Below, piece by piece: positions 48,780-57,856 of a stretch of DNA of 64,000 bases. A program made the translations under genes and the position numbers. Positions within the stretch are counted from its first letter, which is position 1. Every line of letters begins with the position of its first letter. This DNA comes from Geodermatophilus siccatus (GTDB taxonomy: Bacteria > Actinomycetota > Actinomycetes > Mycobacteriales > Geodermatophilaceae). The notes under the pieces were generated by a model that saw nothing but the letters and a program-made list of their open reading frames with translations, had not been told where the DNA came from and ran no database searches. The DNA is taken from the NCBI RefSeq assembly GCF_900103785.1, contig NZ_FNHE01000001.1, positions 310,001 through 374,000 of the forward strand, read 5' to 3'.

Positions 48780-51700
48780 GTGCCCGCCCCCTCCCCCGCC
48801 ACCCGCTGCTGGACCCTCGTCACGTCCGGCGGCGCCCTCGACGTGGCGGTCTCCGCCCGCGACGACGAGCGGCTCGGCGCGGTCCTGCCCCCGCTGGCCG
48901 CCGCGCTGCGCCTGCCGTCCGCAGAGCTCTGGTCCGGCAGCACCCGGTTGGCTCCCGACCTCCTGCTCACCGACCCGGCGCTGCTGCACGGGGCGCTGCT
49001 GGGCCTCGGCCGGCCCGGCCCCCGCCCGGGCGCCGCGGTGGGGGCCAGCGCGCTGGAACTGCACGTGATCGGCGGCCCGGACGCCGGGACGGCGCTGCCC
49101 CTGGACCGCGGCCGGCACGTCGTCGGCCGCGGCGGTGACGCCGCCGTCCGGCTGACCGACCCCGCCGTCTCCCGCCAGCACGTGCTCGTCGAGGTCGGCG
49201 CCGGGGACCTCACCGTCCGCGACCTCGGCTCCAGCAACGGCAGCCGGCTGGACGGCGCGCCCCTCGACGGACAGCCGCGGCCGTGGCCGTCCGGGGCACC
49301 GCTCCGGCTGGGGTCGAGCACGCTGCGGACGACGGGACCGGGCAGCGCCCGCGCCGCCGTCCGGCCCGGGGGTGGTGGACGGCTGCAGCTGCGTCCGCAC
49401 CCGCGCCTGCACCAGCCGCGCGAGGTCGTCGAGATCGCGCTCCCGGCCGCTCCCGTCCCCGCACCGCCTCGGCGGCTGGCGTGGGTGGCCGTGGCCCTCC
49501 CGGCGGTCGGTGGCGTGGCCCTCGCCTGGGTGCTCGACGCTCCGCACTTCCTCTTCCTCGCCCTGCTCAGTCCGGTGGTGGCGGTGGGCACGTGGCTCTC
49601 CGACCGGTGGTCGGGCCGGCGCACGACGCGGCGCGCCCGGGCAGCCCACGCCGCGGAGCTCGCCGAGGCGGAGGTGCGGCTGGCGGCCGCGCTCCGCGCC
49701 GACGAGCGCGCGGCCGAGGCCGCCTCCCCGGACCTGGCCGCCCTGGCCACCGCGGCCCGCCGCCGGTCCACCGACCTCTGGCACCGGCGCCGGGGGGACG
49801 CCGACGCGCTGGCCGTGCGGATCGGTACCGGCCCCGGGGAGTCCCGCGTGGTGCGGGTGGACCCCGACGGCTCCCGTGGCCGGGAGCGGTCGGACCGGCT
49901 GCCCGTCGTCGTCGAGCTGGCCGCCACCGGGGGGCTCGGCGTCGCCGGTCCGCGTGAGCCGGCGGTGGGCGTCCTCGCCGGCGTCCTGGGCCAGCTCGCG
50001 GCGCTGCACGCGCCCGGCGAGGTGGAGCTGGCCCTGCTCACCACACCCGACCGGCTGGCCGACTGGGCCTGGCTGCGGTGGCTGCCGCACCTCGCCGATG
50101 GGTCGGTGCACGTCCGCACCGCTCCCCAGGACGACCCCGACGAGGACACCCTCCGGTGGCTCACCGCCCTGGTGTCCCGCCGGGCGGGCGGCGAGGAGGG
50201 TGCCCTCGGCTGGGTCGCCGTGCTGGTCGACCGGCCCCTCGGGCCCCGCGTGCTGGCCGCGCTGCGCAGCGCGCACGCCGTCCGGGTCGTCGTCCTCGGC
50301 TGCGGCTCCTCGGCAGCGGACCTCCCCGGGCTCGGGGACGCCGTCCTGCTGCTCGGCGGTGAGACCGGCGAGCGGGCGACCCTGCTCCGGTCCGGTACGG
50401 GCGAGCAGCCGGTGGGGGCCGTCGACCGGCTGCCGCGGCGGGTGGCCGCACAGCTGGCGCGCGACCTGGCCGTGCTCGCGCCCGCCGCCTCCGGCGCCGC
50501 GCTCCCCCGCCAGGTCCGGCTGCTCGACCTGGCGGCCGCCGCGGTCGGCGGGTGGTCCCGGGCGCGCGACTCGCTGGTCGCGACGCTGGGCCGCACCGCG
50601 ACCGGGGACCTGTCGGTCGACCTGTGCCGGCACGGGCCGCACGCCCTGGTGGCCGGGACCACGGGTTCGGGCAAGTCCGAGCTGCTGCAGACGCTGATCG
50701 CCGCCCTGGCCCTGGCCCACCCGCCGGACCGGTGCTCGTTCCTGCTCGTCGACTACAAGGGCGGAGCGGCGTTCGCCGAGGCGGCCGAGCTCCCGCACAC
50801 CGTGGGGCTGCTGACCGACCTCGACGGCGCGACGACCGCCCGGGCGCTGCGGTCGCTCACCGCCGAGCTCACCCGCCGCGAGGCACTCCTCGCCGCTCAC
50901 GGCGTCCCCGACCTGGCGGCCCTGCCCGAGGCGGTCGAGCTGGCCCGCCTGGTGATCGTCGTGGACGAGTTCGCCGGGTTGGCCGAGGAACTGCCCGCCT
51001 TCCTGTCCGGACTCGTCGGCATCGCGCAGCGGGGGCGCTCGCTCGGCGTGCACCTGGTGCTGGCGACCCAGCGTCCCGGCGGCGTCGTCTCCCCGGAGAT
51101 CCGGGCCAACTGCACACTGCGCATCTGCCTGCGGACGACCGACGAGGCCGAGTCCCGCGACGTGCTCGGCTCGGCACACGCCGCCGTCCTGCCGGTCGAC
51201 GTCCCCGGCCGCGGCTACCTGCGGACCGGTGGCGGCGCGCCCGTGCCGTTCCAGGCGGCACGGGTCAGCGGCGGGCCGCACGGTGTCCGGGACGCCGGAC
51301 CGCGGGTGGCCCCGTGGGGTTGGCCGGTCCCCGTCGTCCCGGTGGCGGAGGAGGTGCCGGCCGGGTCCAGCGACCTGGCCCGGCTCACCGCGGAGCTGGC
51401 ACGCCGGGCCGTCGAGACGGGGCGGCCGCGGCCGCACCGACCGTGGCAGCCCGCCCTGCCCGACCACCTGACCGCCGTCGACCTGCGGGGCCTCGCGGGG
51501 GACGGTACGAGCCCCCGGCTCCGGCTGGGACTGCTCGACCGCCCGGACGCGCAGACGCAGGAGCCGCTGGAGCTGGACCTGGACCGAGCCGGCGGCTGGC
51601 TCGCGGTCGGCGGTCCGCGCAGCGGGCGGACGACGTTCCTGCGGGCTGCGCTCGCCGAGGCGGTCACCGCACTCGGCCCCGACCGGCTGCACCTGCACGT

Positions 51701-52946
51701 GCTCGACCACGGCGGCGGCGGGCTGGCCGCGGCAGGAACCGGCCTCCCGCACACCGGCACCGCGGTCGGTGGGGACGACGCCCTGCGGACCGTGCGGCTG
51801 CTGGACCGGCTGACGCAGGAGGTCGCGGCACGGCGCGCGGCACCGCCCGGTGGACCTCGCCCCCACCTGCTGCTGCTCGTCGACGGTGTGGAGTCGGTCA
51901 TGACGCAGCTCGACGAGTCCGATCCCGGCCGGGGGTCGGCGGCCCTGCTGCGCCTGGTCCGGGACGGCGGCGCGGCCGGGCTGACGTGCCTGCTCACCGC
52001 CGATCGCGCCGTCCCGGGCGGCCGGCTGGCCAACACCGTCGGCACCCGGCTGGTCCTGCCGCTGCCCGACCGCGCCGACTACGCCGTCGCGGGAATCCCG
52101 GCCCGCGACGTGCCCGGGCACCGGCCACCCGGTCGGGCGCTGGTCGGGGAGGAGGCCCGGGAGTGCCAGCTCGTCCTGCCCCGCGAGCTGCCCCGGACCT
52201 GGCCCGGCCCACCCCGCCACGGGGGTCCGCTGTCGATCCCCGAGCTGCCGACCGCCCCCGTGCTGCCGCTGCCGGAGCCGACCGACGGCGGGCCCCCGCT
52301 GCTGCTGCCGGTCGGGCCCGGCGGTGACGGCGGCGGCGTGCTGACCGTCGACCTGGCCCGCACCGGCGGCCTGCTCGTCGCCGGGCCGCCCGGCAGCGGA
52401 CGGACCACGGCGCTGGCGTGCGCGGCGCGCCACCTCGCCGCTGCGGGGGCCGCGGTCCTGCAGGTCGTCCGGGACCCGGACCGGGCGTCCGCGGGGAGCA
52501 CCGCCGCCCTCCCCCGGCTGGACGCCACGGACCTCGCCGGCTGGCAGGAGTGGCTCGCCGGGCTGCGCGGCACTCCCGGCGCGGTCGTCGTCGACGACCC
52601 CGCCGCCCTGGCGGACTCCGCCGTGTTCGGCGCGCTCACCGCGGCCGAGGCCGTGACGGACGTCGTCCTCCTCGTGGCCGGGACGGCGGCCGAGCTGTCA
52701 GCGGCCTACCGGGGCCCGGTGCCCGCGCTGCGGCGGCGGCGCAGCGGCCTGCTGCTGTCACCGGGGCCCGGGGACGCCGACCTGCTGGGCATCCGGCTCC
52801 CCCGCACACCGGTCCCGGCGCGCCCCGGCTCGGGTTGGCTGGTGGTGGCGGGTGCGGCGGAGCGGGTGCAGGTCGCCCGTCGCGATCCGCCGCTGGACCG
52901 CGTCCCGGCCGCGGTGGGCAGCGGAGCCTGCGGTGCAGCGTGGTGA
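48780..52946 (+). CDS. FHA-FtsK/SpoIIIE ATPase, EssC-like type VII secretion motor
   Basis: The 1388-residue protein has an FHA domain at about 90-180 (GRHVVGRGGDAAVRL, SRQHVLVEV, DLGSSNGSRLDG), a pair of membrane helices near 228-270 (LAWVAVALPAVGGVALAWVL), and three FtsK-type ATPase modules. The first has intact Walker A GTTGSGKSE (near 625) and Walker B LVIVVDEFAGL with ATQRPGG; the second (GGPRSGRTT near 945) and third (GPPGSGRTT near 1201) have Arg in place of the conserved Lys pair and are degenerate. This order matches EssC/EccC, with the FHA at the front as in Firmicutes EssC. GTG 48780 is chosen; GTG 48735 is also possible. Confidence 0.87.
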   Translation: MPAPSPATRCWTLVTSGGALDVAVSARDDERLGAVLPPLAAALRLPSAELWSGSTRLAPDLLLTDPALLHGALLGLGRPGPRPGAAVGASALELHVIGGPDAGTALPLDRGRHVVGRGGDAAVRLTDPAVSRQHVLVEVGAGDLTVRDLGSSNGSRLDGAPLDGQPRPWPSGAPLRLGSSTLRTTGPGSARAAVRPGGGGRLQLRPHPRLHQPREVVEIALPAAPVPAPPRRLAWVAVALPAVGGVALAWVLDAPHFLFLALLSPVVAVGTWLSDRWSGRRTTRRARAAHAAELAEAEVRLAAALRADERAAEAASPDLAALATAARRRSTDLWHRRRGDADALAVRIGTGPGESRVVRVDPDGSRGRERSDRLPVVVELAATGGLGVAGPREPAVGVLAGVLGQLAALHAPGEVELALLTTPDRLADWAWLRWLPHLADGSVHVRTAPQDDPDEDTLRWLTALVSRRAGGEEGALGWVAVLVDRPLGPRVLAALRSAHAVRVVVLGCGSSAADLPGLGDAVLLLGGETGERATLLRSGTGEQPVGAVDRLPRRVAAQLARDLAVLAPAASGAALPRQVRLLDLAAAAVGGWSRARDSLVATLGRTATGDLSVDLCRHGPHALVAGTTGSGKSELLQTLIAALALAHPPDRCSFLLVDYKGGAAFAEAAELPHTVGLLTDLDGATTARALRSLTAELTRREALLAAHGVPDLAALPEAVELARLVIVVDEFAGLAEELPAFLSGLVGIAQRGRSLGVHLVLATQRPGGVVSPEIRANCTLRICLRTTDEAESRDVLGSAHAAVLPVDVPGRGYLRTGGGAPVPFQAARVSGGPHGVRDAGPRVAPWGWPVPVVPVAEEVPAGSSDLARLTAELARRAVETGRPRPHRPWQPALPDHLTAVDLRGLAGDGTSPRLRLGLLDRPDAQTQEPLELDLDRAGGWLAVGGPRSGRTTFLRAALAEAVTALGPDRLHLHVLDHGGGGLAAAGTGLPHTGTAVGGDDALRTVRLLDRLTQEVAARRAAPPGGPRPHLLLLVDGVESVMTQLDESDPGRGSAALLRLVRDGGAAGLTCLLTADRAVPGGRLANTVGTRLVLPLPDRADYAVAGIPARDVPGHRPPGRALVGEEARECQLVLPRELPRTWPGPPRHGGPLSIPELPTAPVLPLPEPTDGGPPLLLPVGPGGDGGGVLTVDLARTGGLLVAGPPGSGRTTALACAARHLAAAGAAVLQVVRDPDRASAGSTAALPRLDATDLAGWQEWLAGLRGTPGAVVVDDPAALADSAVFGALTAAEAVTDVVLLVAGTAAELSAAYRGPVPALRRRRSGLLLSPGPGDADLLGIRLPRTPVPARPGSGWLVVAGAAERVQVARRDPPLDRVPAAVGSGACGAAW

Positions 52947-52965
52947 CCGGCCACCCGTCCCGGGA

Positions 52966-53478
52966 TCACAGCAGCTCGAGCAGCGTCCCGATCTCCTGGG
53001 TGGCGTACCAGGCGAGCTCGTGACCCTCGGCCTGGTCGACGACGAACTGGGCGTCCTCGCTGCCGAGGTCGGCCTCGAGCACCACGTCGACCGCCGCCCG
53101 GACGTCGTCCTCGGCCTCCGCGCCGTCGACGTGCGCGCTGGCGACCTCGGCCAGCGCGACGTCCCCGGTGATGCGGACGGCACCGCGGTCGGCGTCCGGG
53201 TCCTCGATCTCGGCGACCGCGGAGTCGGGGACGTCGGCGGCCAGCACGACCCGGCGGCGGGCGGCGGAGGGGTCGACGTCGACCAGCCGGAGGCTGGCCC
53301 GCGCGGCCGCGAGGAGGGCGGCGTACTCGAGTTCCTCGTCGTCGGCCCCGGCGTCACTGAGGGCGTAGAACTCACGCAGGCCCGGGGTGACCGCGAAGGC
53401 GGTGAACGGCCCGGTCAGGCGTCCCTCGTCCACGAGCGTCCGCAGGACGTTGGTCGTGGCGGGCAGGTACACACGCAC
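52966..53478 (-). CDS. DUF6912 family protein
   Basis: The 170-residue protein starts VRVYLPATTNVLRTLVDEGR and has TAFAVTPGLREFYALSDAGA and DEELEYAALLAAARASLRLV, followed by RRVVLAADVPDSAV and a helical end GHELAWYATQEIGTLLELL. These blocks match an actinobacterial family I recall as DUF6912, of unknown function. It is acidic and soluble. The GTG at 53478 has AAGGAG 8 nt before it. It converges on the FtsK ATPase gene with a 19-bp gap. Confidence 0.78.
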   Translation of the reverse strand: MRVYLPATTNVLRTLVDEGRLTGPFTAFAVTPGLREFYALSDAGADDEELEYAALLAAARASLRLVDVDPSAARRRVVLAADVPDSAVAEIEDPDADRGAVRITGDVALAEVASAHVDGAEAEDDVRAAVDVVLEADLGSEDAQFVVDQAEGHELAWYATQEIGTLLELL

Positions 53479-53550
53479 CGGGCTGGCTCCTTCGCGCCGA
53501 GGGGACGCACGACGGTATCCCGGCGCGGGGACGGCCCCGCGGGCCGCGGG

Positions 53551-54930
53551 TCAGCCCGCGGTCTCGACCAGGACGGCGAGCTCCTGCTCGATGAGGTCGG
53601 CGAGCACGTCGACGTCCCCGACGCCGTCGCGGTCGGCGTTCAGGCCGAAGTAGACGCACCCGTCGTAGCTGGTGATGCCCACCGACAGCCCCTGCCCCGG
53701 GGCGAGCGGGACCACCGGGAAGACCTCGAGCATCCGGGCGCCGGCGGCGTACAGGGGCACCTGCGGCCCCGGCACGTTGGTGACCACCAGGTTGGCCATC
53801 CGGCGGGACAGGCCGCGCGCCGCCCGGGCGCCGAGGGCGTGCAGCGTGGGCGGGGCGAAGCCGGTGAGCGCGATGAGCGCGTCCGCGCCGACCGACCGGC
53901 CGTGCTGGCTCACCCCGCGCATGGCGAAGCTCAGCCGGGTCAGCCGCACCCGCGGGTTGGGCTCGCCGACGGGGAGGTCCACCAGGTAGCTCGACACCCG
54001 GGTGCCGGGGGCCTCGTCCTCGTCGTCCTGCACCGACACCGGCACCAGCGCCCGCACCGAGGTGGACCCGACGACCGCCTGGCCCCGCGAGAGCAGCCAG
54101 TCCCGCAGTGCTCCGGTCACCACGGTCAGCAGCACGTCGTTGACCGTCCCGCCGTGCGCCTTGCGGACCCGCTTGACGTCGTCGAGGTCGGCCCGGGCGA
54201 CCGCCACACGACGCTGGCTGCCGTGCGTCGCGTCGAGGGGCGTGTGCGGAGCCGGGAACAGGGCCGACCGCGCCGCGCGCACGGCACCCTGCGCGGCGCC
54301 GGTCACCCGCGCGCCGGTGGCCCGCGCGTCGGTGACGGCGTGCCGCGCGGTCTCGACGACCGCCGTCGGGCGCGCCGCGTACTCCGCCACGGCCTCGCCC
54401 ACCAGCTGCAGCGCGCCGGGCAGCCGGCGGGGTCGCCACGGGCCGGGCGGGGGGACCGTCGCGTCCGGCGAGTCGTCCAGCAGGACCTGCCCGATGTCGA
54501 CGGTGCCCAGTCCGTCGACCAGCGCCGGGTGCGTCTTCGTGATGACCGCGACCCGGCCCTCGGCCAGGCCCTCCACGAGGTAGACCTCCCACAGCGGCCG
54601 CCCCCGGTCCAGCGGGCGGGCGACCACCCGGGAGACGAGGTCGAGCAGCTGGGCCTGCGTCCCCGGCCGGGGTACCGCGGACCGGCGGACGTGGTACTCG
54701 ATGTCGAAGTCCGGGTCGTCGGCCCACACCGGGTTGGCCAGGTGGCCCGGCACCTCGAGGACCCGCTGCCGGTAGCGCGGCACCAGCGGGAGCCGGGCCT
54801 CGATCAGAGCGGCGATCGCGTCCAGGCCGCCCGCCGGCGGCTCGAGCAGGAGGACGCCGGCCACGTGCATCGGGTTGTCCGGCTTCTCGAGGTAGAGGAA
54901 CGACGCGTCCAGGGTGGTCAGGCGCTCCAC
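53551..54930 (-). CDS. WS/DGAT-family O-acyltransferase, HHxxxDG changed
   Basis: The 459-residue protein is the wax ester synthase/diacylglycerol acyltransferase type: ERLTTLDASFLYLEKPDNPM at the start, PVWADDPDFDIEYHVRRSAV, GTVNDVLLTVVTGALRDWLL and NLVVTNVPGPQVPLYAAGAR. The active site normally reads HHxxxDG; here it is THPALVDG, so the second (catalytic) His is Pro. Such proteins may be inactive or have a changed reaction. The GTG at 54930 has GGAGGAG 7 nt before it. The family makes storage triacylglycerol and wax esters in actinobacteria. No lipid genes are adjacent. Confidence 0.88.
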   Translation of the reverse strand: MERLTTLDASFLYLEKPDNPMHVAGVLLLEPPAGGLDAIAALIEARLPLVPRYRQRVLEVPGHLANPVWADDPDFDIEYHVRRSAVPRPGTQAQLLDLVSRVVARPLDRGRPLWEVYLVEGLAEGRVAVITKTHPALVDGLGTVDIGQVLLDDSPDATVPPPGPWRPRRLPGALQLVGEAVAEYAARPTAVVETARHAVTDARATGARVTGAAQGAVRAARSALFPAPHTPLDATHGSQRRVAVARADLDDVKRVRKAHGGTVNDVLLTVVTGALRDWLLSRGQAVVGSTSVRALVPVSVQDDEDEAPGTRVSSYLVDLPVGEPNPRVRLTRLSFAMRGVSQHGRSVGADALIALTGFAPPTLHALGARAARGLSRRMANLVVTNVPGPQVPLYAAGARMLEVFPVVPLAPGQGLSVGITSYDGCVYFGLNADRDGVGDVDVLADLIEQELAVLVETAG

Positions 54931-55014
54931 CTTCGGTCTCCTCCCGGTCGGTGTGCTCACGCTACGGCGCGGCACCGCCTGACCGACAGCCCGCGTGGAG
55001 TGGCGCCCGTCGCC

Positions 55015-56313
55015 TCACCCGGCGCGTCGGCGCAGTCGCGGACGTCCCCGGCCGGACGCTGCCGGCACCGGCACGCCGGTGAGCGCGGCGGCCATCGCCC
55101 GCACCTCCGTGCGCAGCGGAGAGGACGGCGCGACCTCGGCCAACGTGCGTCCATCGGCCAGGGCCGCGTCGGTGGCGCGTCGATCGGCGGGCAGGAAGAA
55201 GCCCACCTCGCGGCCGGCGAAGCGCTCCAGAGCATCGCCGATCTCGCGGCGGGGGTCGCCGGGCACCGGTCCACGCCGCACCTGGTTGACGACCACCACC
55301 GGTTCGACATCGGGCAGCACGTCGCGCAGCTCGCCGAGGGCCCGGATGCTGCGCTGCAGCGCCACGGGGTCCGCCCCGCTGACGCACAGCACGGTGTCCG
55401 CGGCCTCCAGGACGGTGAGCGTCACGCCGTTGCGCCGGGGCGCCGCGGTGTCGAAGGAGAGCTCCTCGTCCTCCTCCAGGCTGAAGGCGCAGTCGACCAC
55501 GGTGAGCTCGGCGCTGCGGCGCACCTCCTCCAGGACGGCGGCCACGGCGCGCGGCCGCAGCTCGGGCCAGCGGTCCGCGCGCGCCAGCCCGGTGAGGACG
55601 CCCAGCCGCGGGCGCACCGCCCAGGCCAGCCGGCCGAGCGCTGCCTCGTCGAGGGTCCCGGCGGCTGCCTGCCGCGCCGCACCGGCCAGCCCGGGCGACT
55701 CGTCGAGCAGGCCGAGCACCTGGGCCACCACGCCGCCGTAGACGTCCGCGTCGACCAGCAGGGTCGACACGTCCAGCCGGGCGGCCTCGTCGGCGAGCCC
55801 CACGGCGACGGTGGTGCGGCCGGGTGCTCCGGTCGGCCCCCAGACCGCGATCACGCGGCCCCGGCCGGCCGACCGTTCCGGCGCCGGCGCCGGCAGCCCG
55901 GGCGCGGGCAGCGCGGCCCGCGGGTCGGCGATGTCCCGGCCGGCGGGCGGGCCACCGGCCACCGCCTCGCGCAGTGCCCGGGCGATGGCCTCGGGCTCGG
56001 CGTCGGCCGGCAGGACCCGCCCGATCCCCAGGCCGTGGAGCCGGTCGGTGGCGCGCTCGTCGCCCGGGTCGACCAGTCCCACGACGGCCACCCCGGCCGC
56101 CGCCAGCCGGGCGACGGCGTCCCCGTCGAGCCGGCGGAGGTCGGCCGACAGGAGCGCGGCCTGCGCGGTCCCCGTGGCCGCAGCGGCCAGCAGCTCGGAG
56201 ACGTCCACGCACCGGCGGACGACGGTGACGCCGTGGTCGGTCCGGTCGAGGGCGCCCACCAGCGCGGACTCCCACCCGGCACCGGTGACGGCGGTGAAGA
56301 CCTGCAGCGCCAT
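55015..56313 (-). CDS. CpaE-like ParA/MinD ATPase
   Basis: The 432-residue protein has a receiver-like N-terminal half (to about 150) and a ParA/MinD ATPase in the second half: RVIAVWGPTGAPGRTTVAVG (deviant Walker A region GAPGRTT), VSTLLVDADVYGGVVAQV (switch), and VVVVNQVRRGP. The layout is that of CpaE/TadZ, the localisation ATPase of type IV/Tad pilus systems. The Lys of the P-loop is Arg here. Its ATG overlaps the SAF-domain gene stop (TGATG). No CpaF, TadB/C or pilin genes lie in the window. Confidence 0.83.
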   Translation of the reverse strand: MALQVFTAVTGAGWESALVGALDRTDHGVTVVRRCVDVSELLAAAATGTAQAALLSADLRRLDGDAVARLAAAGVAVVGLVDPGDERATDRLHGLGIGRVLPADAEPEAIARALREAVAGGPPAGRDIADPRAALPAPGLPAPAPERSAGRGRVIAVWGPTGAPGRTTVAVGLADEAARLDVSTLLVDADVYGGVVAQVLGLLDESPGLAGAARQAAAGTLDEAALGRLAWAVRPRLGVLTGLARADRWPELRPRAVAAVLEEVRRSAELTVVDCAFSLEEDEELSFDTAAPRRNGVTLTVLEAADTVLCVSGADPVALQRSIRALGELRDVLPDVEPVVVVNQVRRGPVPGDPRREIGDALERFAGREVGFFLPADRRATDAALADGRTLAEVAPSSPLRTEVRAMAAALTGVPVPAASGRGRPRLRRRAG

Positions 56314-57317
56314 CAGGGGGTCCCGGCCGCCGGGACGCTGGGCGCCTGGGTGCCCTGCCGGGACGGCGGGACGGCGGAGGGCTCGACCGACGGCGGAGCC
56401 GCGCCGGGGGTCGGCCCGGCGGCCCCAGCCGCGGGCGGCGCGGACCGGGCCGGTGCGGCGGCCGGCGGGATCACCGCAGCGGCCGAGGGTGCAGCGGTCG
56501 ACGGCGCGGGCGCCGAGATCGAGGGCGAGGACCCGGAGGTCGAGGGCGTGGACCGGGAGGTCGAGGGCGTGACGGAGGGCGCGGCGGTCGCCGGGCCCGA
56601 CGCCGCACCGCCGGCGCCGTCCACCGAACCGTGCACGACGACCACCAGTGGGCGGCCACCGATCGCGCCGAGCACGGCCGGCGCCTGGTCGGCCGGTACC
56701 GAGACGACGACCTGCACGGTGGTCGTGGCGGTGGACAGCACCCCTTCCGTGCGGCCCGAGATCGCCTGCACCGGAGCCGCCGCCACGACGAGGGCCACGC
56801 TCCCGTCACCGGCTCCGGTGGCACCGGCCGCGGGGTCGGCGACGGCGTAGACGTCGACGACCTGTCCGCGGTCCAGCCCCGGCGGCACGTAGCCGGCCTG
56901 CACCGGCAGCGCCAGCTGCACCAGCTCGGCCGGCTCCTCCAGCGCCGTCCGGGGCAGCAGCTCCCCGCTGCGCACGGCCCGGGCGAGGGTCCGGCCCTCC
57001 GGTCGCGTGCTGGTCGCGAGGTAGGCGCCGGCGACGTCGTCCAGCCGGACGTCGACGGCCACGAGGTCCCCGGCGGTGAGCACCGTCCCGGCCGCGAGGT
57101 CGCCCGCGGCCGACCACACCGGCACCGTCGCGTCGGCGGCGGCGACCACGCGGGCGCCGAGCAGGACCGAGCCGAGCACCAGCAGGACGCCGAGCACCAG
57201 CCGGAGGTCGAGCCAGCGCGGCGGCCGGACCCGTCGCGGTGCCGGTGCCGGCACGGGGGCGGCGGTGCCCGGGGTGCTCGCCCCCCGGGCGGTGGGCACG
57301 GTGCGCGTGGCGCTCAC
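56313..57317 (-). CDS. SAF-domain (CpaB/RcpC-like) membrane protein
   Basis: The 334-residue protein has a membrane segment (LRLVLGVLLVLGSVLLGARV) and an extracytoplasmic SAF/beta-clip domain (VWSAAGDLAAGTVLTAGDLV, RTLARAVRSGELLPRTALEE and GLDRGQVVDVYAVAD), as in CpaB/RcpC of Tad pili. After about residue 230 it becomes a long low-complexity Ser/Thr/Pro/Ala tail with TPSTSRS, TPSTSGSS and APSTAAPS. The GTG at 57317 has GGAGG about 10 nt before it. It is the first gene of a pair with the CpaE-like ATPase. Confidence 0.83.
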   Translation of the reverse strand: MSATRTVPTARGASTPGTAAPVPAPAPRRVRPPRWLDLRLVLGVLLVLGSVLLGARVVAAADATVPVWSAAGDLAAGTVLTAGDLVAVDVRLDDVAGAYLATSTRPEGRTLARAVRSGELLPRTALEEPAELVQLALPVQAGYVPPGLDRGQVVDVYAVADPAAGATGAGDGSVALVVAAAPVQAISGRTEGVLSTATTTVQVVVSVPADQAPAVLGAIGGRPLVVVVHGSVDGAGGAASGPATAAPSVTPSTSRSTPSTSGSSPSISAPAPSTAAPSAAAVIPPAAAPARSAPPAAGAAGPTPGAAPPSVEPSAVPPSRQGTQAPSVPAAGTP

Positions 57318-57498
57318 AGCCGGCGGTCCTCCATCTGCGCGAGAGCCGTGGACGGCCCGGGTGGGCCCACGGTCGGACGGGAATGATGGGACAGGTGCGC
57401 CGCTGCGTGCAGGCGCTGTCCACACGTTCGGGGCTGTGGACGGCGCGCATGCCACCCGGACGGGGCTGCCAGACTGTCCGGGACCGGACGGAGACCTG

Positions 57499-57774
57499 AT
57501 GCCCACACCGCGGTTCCTGACCCTCGACGACGTCGCCGAGATCCTCAACGTCTCGTGGTCGCAGGCCTACGCGCTGGTGCGCCGCAAGGAGCTCATCGCC
57601 ATCCAGATCGGCGGCCGCGGCCAGTGGCGGGTCGAGAACGAGGAGCTCGAGCGCTTCATCGCCCAGAAGTACGCCGAGGCGCGCGCCGGCACCGTGCCCG
57701 CGGAGCCCGCCGCCGAGGAGCAGGCCGAGCAGGACGACGCGTCGACCAGCCCGGGAGGGCGCCGCCGGGGCTGA
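57499..57774 (+). CDS. Excisionase/MerR-like helix-turn-helix protein
   Basis: The 91-residue protein has a winged HTH of the excisionase family in its first 60 residues: RFLTLDDVAEILNVSWSQAY, ALVRRKELIAIQIGGRGQWR and ENEELERFIAQKY. The tail is acidic then Arg-rich. Such proteins bind DNA directly as regulators and are widespread in actinobacteria. Start ATG 57499 with GGAG before it. It is divergent from the SAF/CpaE pair (182-bp gap) and 700 bp from a set of 10-bp direct repeats that could be its sites. Confidence 0.85.
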   Translation: MPTPRFLTLDDVAEILNVSWSQAYALVRRKELIAIQIGGRGQWRVENEELERFIAQKYAEARAGTVPAEPAAEEQAEQDDASTSPGGRRRG

Positions 57775-57856
57775 GCCCGCACGGCACCGGGCAGAGCCCG
57801 ACCCCGCACGGCGCCCGGTCCGGTCCGGCTCGTGGTCCCCGGCGGGAGCCGACCGG

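Noticed and set aside
48336-52433. 1365-codon minus-strand open frame opposite the FtsK ATPase
   Set aside because: Only the last about 97 codons (the WXG100-like gene) are real; the rest is antisense to the ATPase with its FHA and P-loop motifs.
48336-52946. Complete ESX (type VII) secretion locus
   Set aside because: Only a WXG100-like protein and the ATPase are present; EccB, EccD, EccE, mycosin and EspG are absent.
55015-57317. Tad/Flp pilus operon
   Set aside because: CpaE- and CpaB-like genes are present but there is no pilin, CpaF, TadB/TadC or prepilin peptidase in the window.
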